Source of the DNA: Flavobacterium sp. 90
GTDB lineage: Bacteria; Bacteroidota; Bacteroidia; Flavobacteriales; Flavobacteriaceae
Direction: 5' to 3'
NCBI RefSeq assembly: GCF_004339525.1
Contig: NZ_SMGE01000001.1
Span: 4,464,001-4,528,000 of the forward strand
DNA length: 64,000 nt
In this document: positions 1 to 10,160 of the stretch, in pieces
Position numbering within the stretch: the first letter of the stretch is position 1
Layout: each line of letters begins with the position of its first letter
Position numbers and translations under genes: made by a program
Notes under the pieces: generated by a model
The model's input: only the letters and a program-made list of their open reading frames with translations
Told to the model about the DNA's origin: nothing
Databases searched by the model: none

Positions 1-3000
1 GAAGCAGATATCCTGAAAAAAGAATATGTTGCACCAGAAAACAATACTCAGGCAAAGATTGCTGTAATCTGGCAAGAACTTTTAGGGCATCAAAAAATAG
101 GTATTACTGACGATTTCTTTGAACTTGGAGGACATAGCTTACTGCTAACTAAACTACTAAGCGAATATCAGAAAACATTTAAAGTATCAATTGACCTTAA
201 AACACTCTACGCAAATACCACTTTAAAAAATCATGCAGTTCTTTTAAATGATTCGGCAGAAGAAGTGCTGGAGATTGAAAAATTAGCTCATCAGGAATAT
301 TATGATTTATCTCCTTCACAAATTCGATATTGGTTACTTTATAAAATACACGGAAAATCCAGAGAATTCAATATTTACAGCACGTTTGAATTGCCGGATG
401 ATTTAAATGCTGTCGCTTTTGAAGAAGCGTTTAATATCCTTTTGAAGCGTCATGAGATTTTAACGAGCATATTTGTTGAAGACGCCGGTATTCCTAAACA
501 AAAAGTCTTGTCAAATTTGTTGATGTCCATTCCTTTCTTTGAATCAGAAGCAGCAATTAAAAAAGAGGTGTTTGAGCATGAGTTTGATCTTGAAGTGTGT
601 CCTTTATTTAAAGTAGCCATTTTAAAAGTAGCCACTACGCATACATTGTATTTCAATATGCACCACAGTATTGGCGACGGTTGGTCTATGGGAATTATAT
701 CGAGAGATTTAATGGATATTTATAATGCCATAATAGCGGGCAAAACTGTAGAACTTCCAGAATTGTCAATACAATATAAAGAGTATGCACAATGGCAAAA
801 TAAGCTGCTGCAATCGCCGGAAGTTACTGTTCAGGAAAATTATTGGAAAGAAAAACTTGCCGGACCTTTATCTTATTTGCAGTTACCATTAGATTATAAT
901 TCAAAATTAAAAAAGGCAGAAACCTCTTCTTCATATACCGTATATATTACAGAAGAAAGAAAGAAAAAAATAGAGGAATTATCCAGAAAAAATGGCATTA
1001 GTGTATTTGCAGTATTTGTTGCAACGCTTAAAATGCTATTGTTCAGACTTACTTCAGAAGAAGATATTATTATAGGAATCCCCGTGGCAAACCGAAACCA
1101 TTATCAATTAAAAGACTTGGTAGGTTGTTTTATTAATACGTTGATGCTGCGCGATAAAATAAGCGAAAATATATCCTTTCAGACATGGCTGCAAGAGGTT
1201 AATGATACATTAGTAAATGCTTTAGTGCACCAAAACTATCCTTTTGAACAGTTATTAGAACTGATCGATGCTCCTCAAAATGACAATCGTTTTCCGTTAA
1301 GTCCGGTATTTTTAAATATGGTTGATTTTGATGGAAAAGTGCTTGAAACAATAACAGAATTTAGTCCAAATCACAAACTTTTGGAAGCAACTCCAAAATT
1401 TGATATGGAATGCTACATAAAAAGTTTTGCAAATGGATATAGTATTAACTGTGTATATGATCATGAACTCTTTAAAAAAGAAACGATTCAATATTGGATA
1501 AATGCCTATTTATCAATCATTGATCAGGTAATAGAGAATGACAAAGTAACATTACAGACTATAAAAGTATTTGAAGATTATATTTCTCAGGAAGAAGATT
1601 TAAAACCTGCAAATGATTTTGAATTTTTTGAGGCAGACGAAATCCAACAAAGTATAGCAAAACGATTTGAAAAACAAGTAGAGCGATTTCCAAATCATAC
1701 AGCAGTTTTTGCCAATCAGACCGCACTTAGTTATAAGATGCTGAATAATTGTGCTAATCATTTGGCGAGACAAATCAATGAAAAAGCCAATCCTGATACA
1801 AAACGAGTAGCGCTGCTTTTAAATCACAATGAAACCTGTGTAATAGGAATGCTGGGAGTTCTTAAAGCCGGATATGCCTATGTGCCTATAGATGCCAACA
1901 GTCCTTTAAGCAGGATTCAGTACATAATTGAAGATTCTGGGTGTAACCAGTTGGTTTGTAATGATGCTACTGTAGAAAAAGCGCAACAATTACAACAAGA
2001 ATTACCGCAATTATCAATTGTAAGGATATCTGAAAATTATACTCTTTCAGAAATTCCAAATCCTGAAAATAAAGCAAGTGCTGCAACAGAAGCTTATGTT
2101 TTGTATACTTCAGGTTCTACAGGTATGCCAAAAGGTGTTGTGCAAAATCAAAGAAATGTACTTCATTTTATAAGAGTATATACTAATAATGTTCACATTG
2201 CGATAAATGATAATTTAAGTGTTTTCTCGACTTTTACCTTTGATGCTTCTGTAAAAGATATTTATGGAGCTATTTTAAATGGTGCTACAGTTAGTATCTA
2301 TGATATTGTTGAAAACGGGCTCGACCAACTTTCTTCCTGGCTGCTCGCTCAAAATATTACGATTATACATATGGTGCCAACGATTTACAGAAATTTTTTA
2401 AAAGGACTGGAAGAAGGCGAAGTATTACCTACAGTAAGATTAATTGATTTAGGAGGAGAATCATGTCACAAGCCGGATTTGGATTTATTTAAAAAATACT
2501 TTCTTGAAGGTGCTTTTTTAGTAAACGATTATGGACCAACCGAATCTACTATTGTTGCTCAAAAATTCTTTAGACACACGTCTCAATTAACGAGAAACAA
2601 TATGCCTTTAGGTAAAGCAGTAGAAGAAACGGGCATCTTCTTATTGGATGAAAATAATCAACAAAGAGGTGTTTATCAAACAGGAGAAATTACTTTTAAA
2701 AGTGAATACCTTTCATTAGGATATCTAAACAGGCAGGAATTAACAGAGAACGTCTTTATAACAGACCCGATTGCAGGAGAAGGAAGGGTTTATAAATCCG
2801 GTGATATCGGGAAGATGCTTCCTACTGGTGAAATTGAATTTTTGCAACGTAAAGACTCACAAGTAAAACTCAATGGATTGCGAATTGAATTATCTGAGAT
2901 CGAATATCAATTAGAGCAGATTGAGTCCATAAAAGAGGCGGTGGTTTTACTTAAAGAACTGCAACAAAATACGTATATAACAGCTTATATCAGAGTAGCT

Positions 3001-3471
3001 GAAAGTTTAGAAGCATCTCAAATAAAAATGCTTTTAGGCAAAATATTACCCAAATATATGATCCCGACGATCTATATAACTCTGGAAGAATTTCCGTTAA
3101 CACGAACCGGTAAAATTGAGAGAAAGGCATTGCCAAATCCTACCGTATCAGATTTAAAAACGGTGCCATATGTCGCTCCTAAAACCGAGATAGAAAGTAA
3201 ATTGGCAGCTATTTGGTCAGAAGTACTCAAACTCGATATTGAGGTTGTAGGAACTGAGGATAATTTCTTTGAATTGGGAGGAAATAGTCTGCAGGCAGTT
3301 GTTTTGATTAATAAAATAAACAAAACATATAATACCGTATTTTCTATAGCAAACCTATACGAAACCTTAAACATACGAGATTTATCGGCTTTGTTGAACT
3401 TTTCCATACTTCAAAATAGTGAATTAGATACCATACTTGAAGAGCAAGATCAAGACGAAATTATTTTGTAA
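1..3471 (+). CDS. NRPS subunit, 5'-truncated (T-C-A-T)
   Basis: The reading frame is open from base 1, so the start lies upstream of the window; the GTG near 265 is internal. Domains: a carrier (T) domain with the phosphopantetheine Ser in GGHS at 136-138; a condensation domain from about 310 to 1590 with HHSIGDG at 661-681; an adenylation domain from about 1660 to 3130 with YTSGSTG near 2104 and NDYGPTE; and a second T domain with GGNS (Ser at 3286-3288). It adds one amino acid to a chain already loaded on the first T. The specificity code read by alignment to GrsA is DAKHILDIV. It shares DAK with Glu-type codes, but I cannot assign it. The C-terminus ends in DEIIL, a short hydrophobic tail that probably docks to the TubC_N-like domain of the next subunit. 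The family call is certain; the substrate is unknown. Confidence 0.97.
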   Translation, partial: EADILKKEYVAPENNTQAKIAVIWQELLGHQKIGITDDFFELGGHSLLLTKLLSEYQKTFKVSIDLKTLYANTTLKNHAVLLNDSAEEVLEIEKLAHQEYYDLSPSQIRYWLLYKIHGKSREFNIYSTFELPDDLNAVAFEEAFNILLKRHEILTSIFVEDAGIPKQKVLSNLLMSIPFFESEAAIKKEVFEHEFDLEVCPLFKVAILKVATTHTLYFNMHHSIGDGWSMGIISRDLMDIYNAIIAGKTVELPELSIQYKEYAQWQNKLLQSPEVTVQENYWKEKLAGPLSYLQLPLDYNSKLKKAETSSSYTVYITEERKKKIEELSRKNGISVFAVFVATLKMLLFRLTSEEDIIIGIPVANRNHYQLKDLVGCFINTLMLRDKISENISFQTWLQEVNDTLVNALVHQNYPFEQLLELIDAPQNDNRFPLSPVFLNMVDFDGKVLETITEFSPNHKLLEATPKFDMECYIKSFANGYSINCVYDHELFKKETIQYWINAYLSIIDQVIENDKVTLQTIKVFEDYISQEEDLKPANDFEFFEADEIQQSIAKRFEKQVERFPNHTAVFANQTALSYKMLNNCANHLARQINEKANPDTKRVALLLNHNETCVIGMLGVLKAGYAYVPIDANSPLSRIQYIIEDSGCNQLVCNDATVEKAQQLQQELPQLSIVRISENYTLSEIPNPENKASAATEAYVLYTSGSTGMPKGVVQNQRNVLHFIRVYTNNVHIAINDNLSVFSTFTFDASVKDIYGAILNGATVSIYDIVENGLDQLSSWLLAQNITIIHMVPTIYRNFLKGLEEGEVLPTVRLIDLGGESCHKPDLDLFKKYFLEGAFLVNDYGPTESTIVAQKFFRHTSQLTRNNMPLGKAVEETGIFLLDENNQQRGVYQTGEITFKSEYLSLGYLNRQELTENVFITDPIAGEGRVYKSGDIGKMLPTGEIEFLQRKDSQVKLNGLRIELSEIEYQLEQIESIKEAVVLLKELQQNTYITAYIRVAESLEASQIKMLLGKILPKYMIPTIYITLEEFPLTRTGKIERKALPNPTVSDLKTVPYVAPKTEIESKLAAIWSEVLKLDIEVVGTEDNFFELGGNSLQAVVLINKINKTYNTVFSIANLYETLNIRDLSALLNFSILQNSELDTILEEQDQDEIIL

Positions 3472-3480
3472 AGATGCATC

Positions 3481-3530
3481 AAAAGCTGAGATTCAGTGTT
3501 TTATAGCTTTTAAAAGAATTATTTTTTTTT
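3481..3530 (+). terminator. weak hairpin plus T-tract after first NRPS
   Basis: AAAAGCT (3481-3487) and AGCTTTT (3505-3511) form a 7-bp stem around a 17-base loop. A run of nine T follows at 3522-3530. The stem is AT-rich and the T-run begins 10 bases after it, so this is a poor intrinsic terminator at best. It is the only candidate in the 297-base gap between the first two NRPS genes. Confidence 0.25.
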
Positions 3531-3584
3531 AGATATAATTCATGATTTTATGCTATTGATTATCAATTGTTTATGTTTCCGGAT

Positions 3585-3623
3585 TCAAAAGTCCGTAAAT
3601 TATAAGTCAAAAATCCGTAATTT
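3585..3623. promoter_or_regulatory. paired direct repeats, possible operator
   Basis: Two 17-base direct repeats, TCAAAAGTCCGTAAATT (3585-3601) and TCAAAAATCCGTAATTT (3607-3623), match at 15 of 17 positions. They are offset by 22 bases, about two helical turns. They lie in the largest intergenic gap of the cluster, roughly 150-180 bases upstream of the ATG at 3769. Same-face tandem sites of this spacing are typical of AraC-family and some two-component regulators. I could not place a convincing Bacteroidota -33/-7 promoter beside them. The repeats are seen directly; the regulatory role is inferred. Confidence 0.4.
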
Positions 3624-3768
3624 TTAAAGGAAGGTTGCTAATATTTTAGCGTAAAGAAACTCATCAAGTAATTTTTTAGTATTTGTTAAAAATTATCATG
3701 AATGAAAAGGAAGGAATATGATCGGGAAAGTAGAGTAAGAGACAATACTAGATTTATACTGTTTTTTT

Positions 3769-6700
3769 ATGAAAAATGAAATTATAAATAAACTTCTTTC
3801 TTTAGGAGTTCAGTTGAAAATAATTGACGGTAATCTTAAGGTAAATGCTCCAAAAGGAGTGTTGACAAATGAGTTATTAGAAGAAATTAAAGAGCATAAA
3901 GCATACTTAATCAGTTTGATATCTTCTAATGTTTCAATTCCTAAGGCTAAGGTGATGGAAAGTTATCCGTTAACGCCAACACAATATTTCATGTGGTTTA
4001 CTCATGAATATCTGGGAGGAAACAAAGCATATAATATTACTTCAACATTGAAGTTGAGCGGAAAACTTAATAGTGCACTTCTGGAAAAAGCATTCCAATA
4101 TGTTATAGAACGGCACGAATCGCTAAGAACCAGTTTTAGAAAAAATCAAAGCGAAGAAATACAACAGCATATCCTGACAAATGAGCAAACGGAGTTTAAG
4201 CTTCAAACTGTAGCTCTGGAGAATTCTTCTGTTGAGGAACTTCACAATCAAATAAAACAAGAATACCAAAAAGCTTTTGATTTAAAGAAAGATCTTTTGT
4301 TAAGTGCTACTTTATTAAAGATAAATGAACAAGAGCACATTCTGTTATTTGTACTGCATCATATCATAGGAGATGGCTGGTCATTACAAATACTGACCAG
4401 AGAAGTAATGTTGGCTTATAATAGTTTAGCCGGTAACGAAGAAATAAAATTACCAGAACTATCCATACAATACAAAGATTATAGCGAATGGCTCAATGAA
4501 AAGCTTGTAAGCCCTGAATATATTGGCAAATTGCAATACTGGAAACAACAGTTTGAAACAAATTCTCCGGTATTGAATTTAGTTCCGGGAAAACGTCCGG
4601 TTGCGAAAACTTATAATGGAAATATCCGAAATCATAAATTTTCAAAACAATTTTTAGCAGAATTAAACGCCTTTGGCAAAGAGCAGCAAATGACTTTGTT
4701 TATGCTTATAGTTGGAAGTCTTAATGGATTATTTTCAAGATATACAGGTCAGACTGACATAACGCTTGGAACTACTGTGGCAGGAAGAGAGCATTCTGAT
4801 ATTGAGAACCAAATAGGTTTATACTCTAATGCTTTGCCAATTCGGACACAATTTGAAAAAGAAGATAGTTTCCTGAGCCTGATGCAGAAGCAAAAGCAGA
4901 CACTTTTAAAGGCTTATGAAAACAAAGAATATCCTTTTACAGCGCTTGTAAATCAATTATCACTTCCTAAAGACCAAAGTAGATCACCGTTGTTTGACAT
5001 TATGGTGTTATTGCAAAATCACCAGGGATTGGAACTAAATGATCAGAAAGGAATAAATGGGATTGTTGCCACGGAATACTCCGAAATAGAAAGAGGTGTA
5101 AGCCAGTTAGACATTAGTTTTGTATTTGTAGAAAGTGAACAAGGATTAACACTAAATGTGGAATACAATACAGATATCTATGAAGAAAATTTTATAGATA
5201 ATTTGTTAAACCACTTCGAAGCATTTGTAAGCGCAGGTTTGAAAAAGCCCGAACAAGCAATTAACGCTATTGAAATCGTATCTCCGGCAGAAAAAAATAA
5301 ACTTCTTAAAGAATTCAATTCGGTTTTGACACCTTATGATTCTTCTTTGACTGTTGTAAATCTTATACAATCAAAGGCTAAGGAAAACGAAAATCAAACT
5401 GCACTTGTTCATCAGGGAGAGAAAATCAGCTATGGACAATTAGAAGAATACAGCAATAAACTGGCGAATTGTCTTGAACAACACTTCAAAATAAAAAAAG
5501 GTGACTTTGTTGGAATTGAGCTGGAAAGAAATTCGTGGATGATTATTGCGATCATTGGCGCATTAAAAGCAGGAGCTGTCTACGTACCCATAGATCCTGC
5601 ATATCCTGAAGCACGAAAGAATTATATACAACAAGACAGCGGATGTAAACTTATTATCAATGCTGAAATCTTAGAAGAGTTTAAAAGGAATTTACAGACG
5701 TACGATGAGGTGCATATTTCGGCGATATCTCAAAAAGATTTAGCTTATATAATATACACTTCAGGATCGACCGGAAATCCAAAAGGAGTTCAGATTACAC
5801 ATGAATCTTTTGTTGATTATGTGTTAACGTTTAAAAATTATTTTCAATTAACAGCTCAGGATAGTGTTGTGCAGCAAGCCAGCATTTCTTTTGATACTTC
5901 TATAGAAGAAATTTTTCCTATTCTTATTAGTGGTGGAACGTTATATTTTCACGACGAAAAAGGCGATTTTGAAGCATTATTCAAGCTTTGCGAACAGCAT
6001 AAAATTACGGTTTTAAGTACGAATCCGTATGCACTGCAATACCTGAACGATGTATATGAGAACTATAATCTTAGTATTAAAACACTAATTAGTGGCGGAG
6101 ATACTTTGCAGGCAGACCACATTAGTAATTTATGGAATAAGCTTTCTGTATTTAATACTTATGGTCCAACAGAAAGTACCGTTTGTGCAACCTATTATCA
6201 AATAAAGAATAAAGAAACAGTTATTCCTATTGGGAAACCAATCGCAAACAGACAAGTATATATTATTGAATCTGATTCTACTCAATTAACGCCTGTTGGA
6301 ATTGTTGGAGAACTCTGCATTTCCGGACAAGGAATATCAGTTGGTTATTTGAATCAGCCTGAACTGAGCAAAGAAAAATTTACAGCCAATCCTTTTATTT
6401 CCAATACAGTAATGTATCGCACTGGAGATCTTGGCTATTGGTTGCCGGATGGAAATATAGGTTTTATAGGCAGAAAAGATCATCAGATAAAAATTCGCGG
6501 ATATCGTGTAGAACTTGGTGAAATAGAACATGCCTTACAAGAAGATAAAACAGTAACGACTGCAGTAGTATTAGCCAAAGAGCGCGCGGGAGAACAAGTT
6601 CTTGTTGCCTATCTGGTTGGTGAAAATATTGATATCGAAGTTTTAAAAAATTCCTTAAGAACTAGCTTACCGGAATATATGATTCCCGGATTTTATGTAG

Positions 6701-9700
6701 AACTGGATTCAATTCCTTTAACATCTAATGGAAAAATAGACAAACAGTCTTTATTGGCCATAGAAGATCTTGGCGTAAAAAACAGCGAATATGTTGCCCC
6801 TCGAAATGACCTGGAATCTCAAATGGTTTTGCTATGGGAAGAGATTTTAGGAATATCCAAAATCGGAGTTACCACTAGTTTTTTTGATTTGGGAGGACAC
6901 AGTCTGAAAGTGATCAGGCTAATAAACAAATTAGAAAAACTGGGTTATAAATTAAAAGTCAAAGATGTTTTTGATTCCCCGACAATAACGGGAATCATAG
7001 AGAAATTGCAAATTTCTTCGAGAGCACAATTTACCAAAATACCGGAGCAGGAATATTATCCGGTGACTTCTTCGCAAAGACGTTTATGGACTTTAAGCCA
7101 ATTTGAAGGAGGAAGCGCGGCTTATAATATTGCAAATGTATTAGAATTAAAAGGCAAATTAGACCTTTTATTATTTCAAAAATCCGTTGATAAACTCATT
7201 GAACGACACGAAAGTCTTCGTACCGTTTTTAAAGCAGATGAATCAGGAATATTGAACCAATATGTTCTGCCTGCTCAATCGGTTATTTGTCCTATTGAAG
7301 TATATCAGGGATTAAATGACCAGGAAATAGCTGCAACAATAAGCAGTCACGTAAATTATCAGTTTAATTTGAGTGTCGCGCCATTGCTAAAAGTAGAAAT
7401 TATAAGTCTTAACAATGCACATCATTTACTGTTGTTCAATCTTCACCATATTGTAGGAGATGGTTGGTCTATGGAAATTTTATCCAGAGAAATTGTAGCA
7501 CAATATAACCATCTAAAACAGGCATCAGGAATCGAATTACCTGATTTGCCTATTCAATATAAAGATTATGCTTACTGGTATAATAGTGTGCCAAATCAGG
7601 AAAAATTAGCTCAATCAGGAAACTATTGGCTGGAGCAATTTTCCGGTGATATTCCAGTATTGGAATTGTCGACTATGGCAACGCGACCAAAAGTAAAAAC
7701 ATATAATGGTGATAGTGTTTCGCATGCTTTTTCAGTAGATTTTATCTCTAAACTAAGAAGCTTTTGCCACCAAAACGAAGCTACTTTGTTTATGGCATTA
7801 ATGGCAGGATTGAACGGATTGTTTTATAGATACAGCGGACAAACCGATATAATAATCGGAACTCCGGTAGCAGGAAGAGATTACCCTGATTTAGAAGATC
7901 AAATAGGATTATACCTGAATACACTGGCAATTAGAACTCGTTTTGAAGTTACCGATACTTATAGCAGTTTAGTAAAAAAACAAAAAAAGATACTACTCGA
8001 AGGATATGATAATCAGTCTTATCCATTTGATATTCTGGTAGAAGAATTGCTGTTAAAGCGAGATCTTTCAAGGTCGGCACTATTTGATGTTATGGTCGTT
8101 TTGCACAATCAGCAAGATCTTTTTTCTAAAGAAGAAACTTTCTCACAAATAGAAATAGCGCCTTATAAAAAAATACAAAGGAACACAAGCCAATTCGATT
8201 TGAGTTTTTCTTTTGCGGAAGGAAAAGAGAGTTTAAATCTGACCTTGAACTATAATACCGATATATATAGCAAGACTTTTGTTGAAAATCTAATACACTA
8301 TTTAGAAGGATTTATTTCTGAAGGTATAGAAAAACCAAACCATAGTATTGCTAAAATCGACTTTGTACCTAACGAAGAAAAACAACGCTTGCTGTACGAT
8401 TATAATGCAACAAATGTTGACTATCCAAAAAACAGAACAATAGTAGACTTAATAGCATCCCAAACCCTAAAAACGCCGGATGCCATTGCGCTTGTTTTTG
8501 AAAATAAAACGATTACGTACAAAGAGTTATCTGTAAAATCGAATCAGTTAGCACAATATCTATTGGATCATTGCGCCGTAAATTCGGGAGATTTTGTAGG
8601 TATAAAAGTAAAAAGAGACGAGAAATTAATTATAGCCATTTTGGCGGTATTAAAAATCGGAGCGACTTACGTTCCTATAGATCTAAATTATCCGGAAGAA
8701 CGAATCGCTTATATCGAGCAGGATAGTAATTGTAAAATTACAATAACAGAAAAACTGTTGCATGATTTTGAGCAAGCGAATATACAAGAAACAGCGCTGC
8801 CTGAAATTAAAATAACTTCGGATTCATTAGCTTATATTATATACACTTCCGGTTCTACAGGAAAACCAAAAGGCGTAATGTTAACCCATGATAATGCGGT
8901 GGCATTTTTAGATTGGAGTATAGAAGAATTTGCTGCAACAGATTTTGATATTCTCTATGCAGCAACATCGCATTGCTTTGATTTATCTGTGTTTGAAATG
9001 TTTTATCCATTAAGCACAGGAAAAAAAATCAGAATTATTGCTAATGGATTATCCATTGCCGATTATATAGACAAAGACGAAAAGATCTTAATAAACACAG
9101 TTCCTTCCGTAGTAGATAATTTACTGGAAAGAGAAGTTTCTTTAAAAAATGTTTCGGCACTAAACATGGCGGGAGAACCTATTCCGATAGCCTTGAGCAA
9201 TGCCTTGATTAAATATCCAATAGCGATTAGAAATTTATACGGTCCGTCAGAAGATACAACTTATAGCAGTTGCTACAGAATTGAGAAAAAGCACGAACAT
9301 TCGCTTCCAATTGGAAAACCTATTTCGAACACCCGTTTTTACATCTTATCAGAAGAATTAGCATTGCAGGGAGAAGGATTAATTGGCGAGATCTGTATCT
9401 CCGGAAGAGGATTATCAGCAGGTTATTTGAATAAATCCGATTTAACCGAGGAGAAATTTGTACGTAATCCATTTGATTCCGAAACAAAACTGTATCGCAC
9501 AGGAGATTTAGGTTATTGGATGCCGGACAAAAACATAGGTTTTGCAGGTCGAAAAGATCATCAAATAAAAATTCGAGGATATCGTATAGAGCTTGGCGAA
9601 ATAGAGCACGCTTTACAAGAAGATGATACAATAACCAATGCAGTAGTTCTAACAAAAGAGCATGCCGGAGAAAAACAAATTGTGTCTTATTTAAAGGGAG

Positions 9701-10152
9701 AAAAGATTGATATCCAGAAAATTCGAAATAAGCTGTCTCAAAAATTACCGGGTTATATGTTGCCAACATACTATCTATTATTAGACGAAATACCCTTAAC
9801 ATCTAATGGAAAAGTAGATAAAACGGAGCTTTTAAAACTTGAAGTTTTCAAAATTAAAACTTCAAATTATATAGCTCCAACCTCAGAAACAGAAGAGAGA
9901 ATTGTAGCAATATGGCAAGAAATACTTGGCTTGGAAAAAATAGGAATAACGGATGATTTCTTCGAATTGGGCGGTCATAGTTTAAAAGCGACAGAACTAT
10001 TATCAGTCATTCAGAAAGAATTTGATGTATCGATAAACCTTAAGGAATTATTCCTGCATCCCACAATTCAGAATTTAGCCCTGAATATTGAAAATGTTAA
10101 GTGGCTGGAAGAAATTGATAGCGAGCGGTCTGTAAAAAAAATACTAATATAA
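3769..10152 (+). CDS. two-module NRPS (dock-C-A-T-C-A-T), predicted Lys-like then Ala
   Basis: 2127 aa. Residues 1-55 look like a TubC_N-type docking domain (LLSLGVQLKIIDGNLKV, then NAPKG). Module 1 has C (HHIIGDG at 197), A (about 535-1000) and T (GGHS Ser 1045). Its code is DTESIGTVC, 7 of 9 identical to the Lys code I recall for bacitracin synthetase BacB module 1 (DAESIGSVC), so a basic residue is likely. Module 2 has C (HHIVGDG at 1226), A (about 1560-2020) and T (GGHS Ser 2071). Its code DLFNNALTY matches a published Ala code. There is no epimerase, methyltransferase or thioesterase domain. The C-terminus ends in VKKILI, a docking-type tail for the next subunit, which starts 8 bases downstream. 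The ATG at 3769 is chosen because the docking domain begins there. Confidence 0.96.
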   Translation: MKNEIINKLLSLGVQLKIIDGNLKVNAPKGVLTNELLEEIKEHKAYLISLISSNVSIPKAKVMESYPLTPTQYFMWFTHEYLGGNKAYNITSTLKLSGKLNSALLEKAFQYVIERHESLRTSFRKNQSEEIQQHILTNEQTEFKLQTVALENSSVEELHNQIKQEYQKAFDLKKDLLLSATLLKINEQEHILLFVLHHIIGDGWSLQILTREVMLAYNSLAGNEEIKLPELSIQYKDYSEWLNEKLVSPEYIGKLQYWKQQFETNSPVLNLVPGKRPVAKTYNGNIRNHKFSKQFLAELNAFGKEQQMTLFMLIVGSLNGLFSRYTGQTDITLGTTVAGREHSDIENQIGLYSNALPIRTQFEKEDSFLSLMQKQKQTLLKAYENKEYPFTALVNQLSLPKDQSRSPLFDIMVLLQNHQGLELNDQKGINGIVATEYSEIERGVSQLDISFVFVESEQGLTLNVEYNTDIYEENFIDNLLNHFEAFVSAGLKKPEQAINAIEIVSPAEKNKLLKEFNSVLTPYDSSLTVVNLIQSKAKENENQTALVHQGEKISYGQLEEYSNKLANCLEQHFKIKKGDFVGIELERNSWMIIAIIGALKAGAVYVPIDPAYPEARKNYIQQDSGCKLIINAEILEEFKRNLQTYDEVHISAISQKDLAYIIYTSGSTGNPKGVQITHESFVDYVLTFKNYFQLTAQDSVVQQASISFDTSIEEIFPILISGGTLYFHDEKGDFEALFKLCEQHKITVLSTNPYALQYLNDVYENYNLSIKTLISGGDTLQADHISNLWNKLSVFNTYGPTESTVCATYYQIKNKETVIPIGKPIANRQVYIIESDSTQLTPVGIVGELCISGQGISVGYLNQPELSKEKFTANPFISNTVMYRTGDLGYWLPDGNIGFIGRKDHQIKIRGYRVELGEIEHALQEDKTVTTAVVLAKERAGEQVLVAYLVGENIDIEVLKNSLRTSLPEYMIPGFYVELDSIPLTSNGKIDKQSLLAIEDLGVKNSEYVAPRNDLESQMVLLWEEILGISKIGVTTSFFDLGGHSLKVIRLINKLEKLGYKLKVKDVFDSPTITGIIEKLQISSRAQFTKIPEQEYYPVTSSQRRLWTLSQFEGGSAAYNIANVLELKGKLDLLLFQKSVDKLIERHESLRTVFKADESGILNQYVLPAQSVICPIEVYQGLNDQEIAATISSHVNYQFNLSVAPLLKVEIISLNNAHHLLLFNLHHIVGDGWSMEILSREIVAQYNHLKQASGIELPDLPIQYKDYAYWYNSVPNQEKLAQSGNYWLEQFSGDIPVLELSTMATRPKVKTYNGDSVSHAFSVDFISKLRSFCHQNEATLFMALMAGLNGLFYRYSGQTDIIIGTPVAGRDYPDLEDQIGLYLNTLAIRTRFEVTDTYSSLVKKQKKILLEGYDNQSYPFDILVEELLLKRDLSRSALFDVMVVLHNQQDLFSKEETFSQIEIAPYKKIQRNTSQFDLSFSFAEGKESLNLTLNYNTDIYSKTFVENLIHYLEGFISEGIEKPNHSIAKIDFVPNEEKQRLLYDYNATNVDYPKNRTIVDLIASQTLKTPDAIALVFENKTITYKELSVKSNQLAQYLLDHCAVNSGDFVGIKVKRDEKLIIAILAVLKIGATYVPIDLNYPEERIAYIEQDSNCKITITEKLLHDFEQANIQETALPEIKITSDSLAYIIYTSGSTGKPKGVMLTHDNAVAFLDWSIEEFAATDFDILYAATSHCFDLSVFEMFYPLSTGKKIRIIANGLSIADYIDKDEKILINTVPSVVDNLLEREVSLKNVSALNMAGEPIPIALSNALIKYPIAIRNLYGPSEDTTYSSCYRIEKKHEHSLPIGKPISNTRFYILSEELALQGEGLIGEICISGRGLSAGYLNKSDLTEEKFVRNPFDSETKLYRTGDLGYWMPDKNIGFAGRKDHQIKIRGYRIELGEIEHALQEDDTITNAVVLTKEHAGEKQIVSYLKGEKIDIQKIRNKLSQKLPGYMLPTYYLLLDEIPLTSNGKVDKTELLKLEVFKIKTSNYIAPTSETEERIVAIWQEILGLEKIGITDDFFELGGHSLKATELLSVIQKEFDVSINLKELFLHPTIQNLALNIENVKWLEEIDSERSVKKILI

Positions 10153-10160
10153 AATTACAC

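Noticed and set aside
265..3471. GTG at 265 as the start of the first NRPS gene
   Set aside because: The same frame is open back to base 1 and encodes a complete carrier-domain motif (DDFFELGGHS) upstream, so the gene runs in from outside the window.
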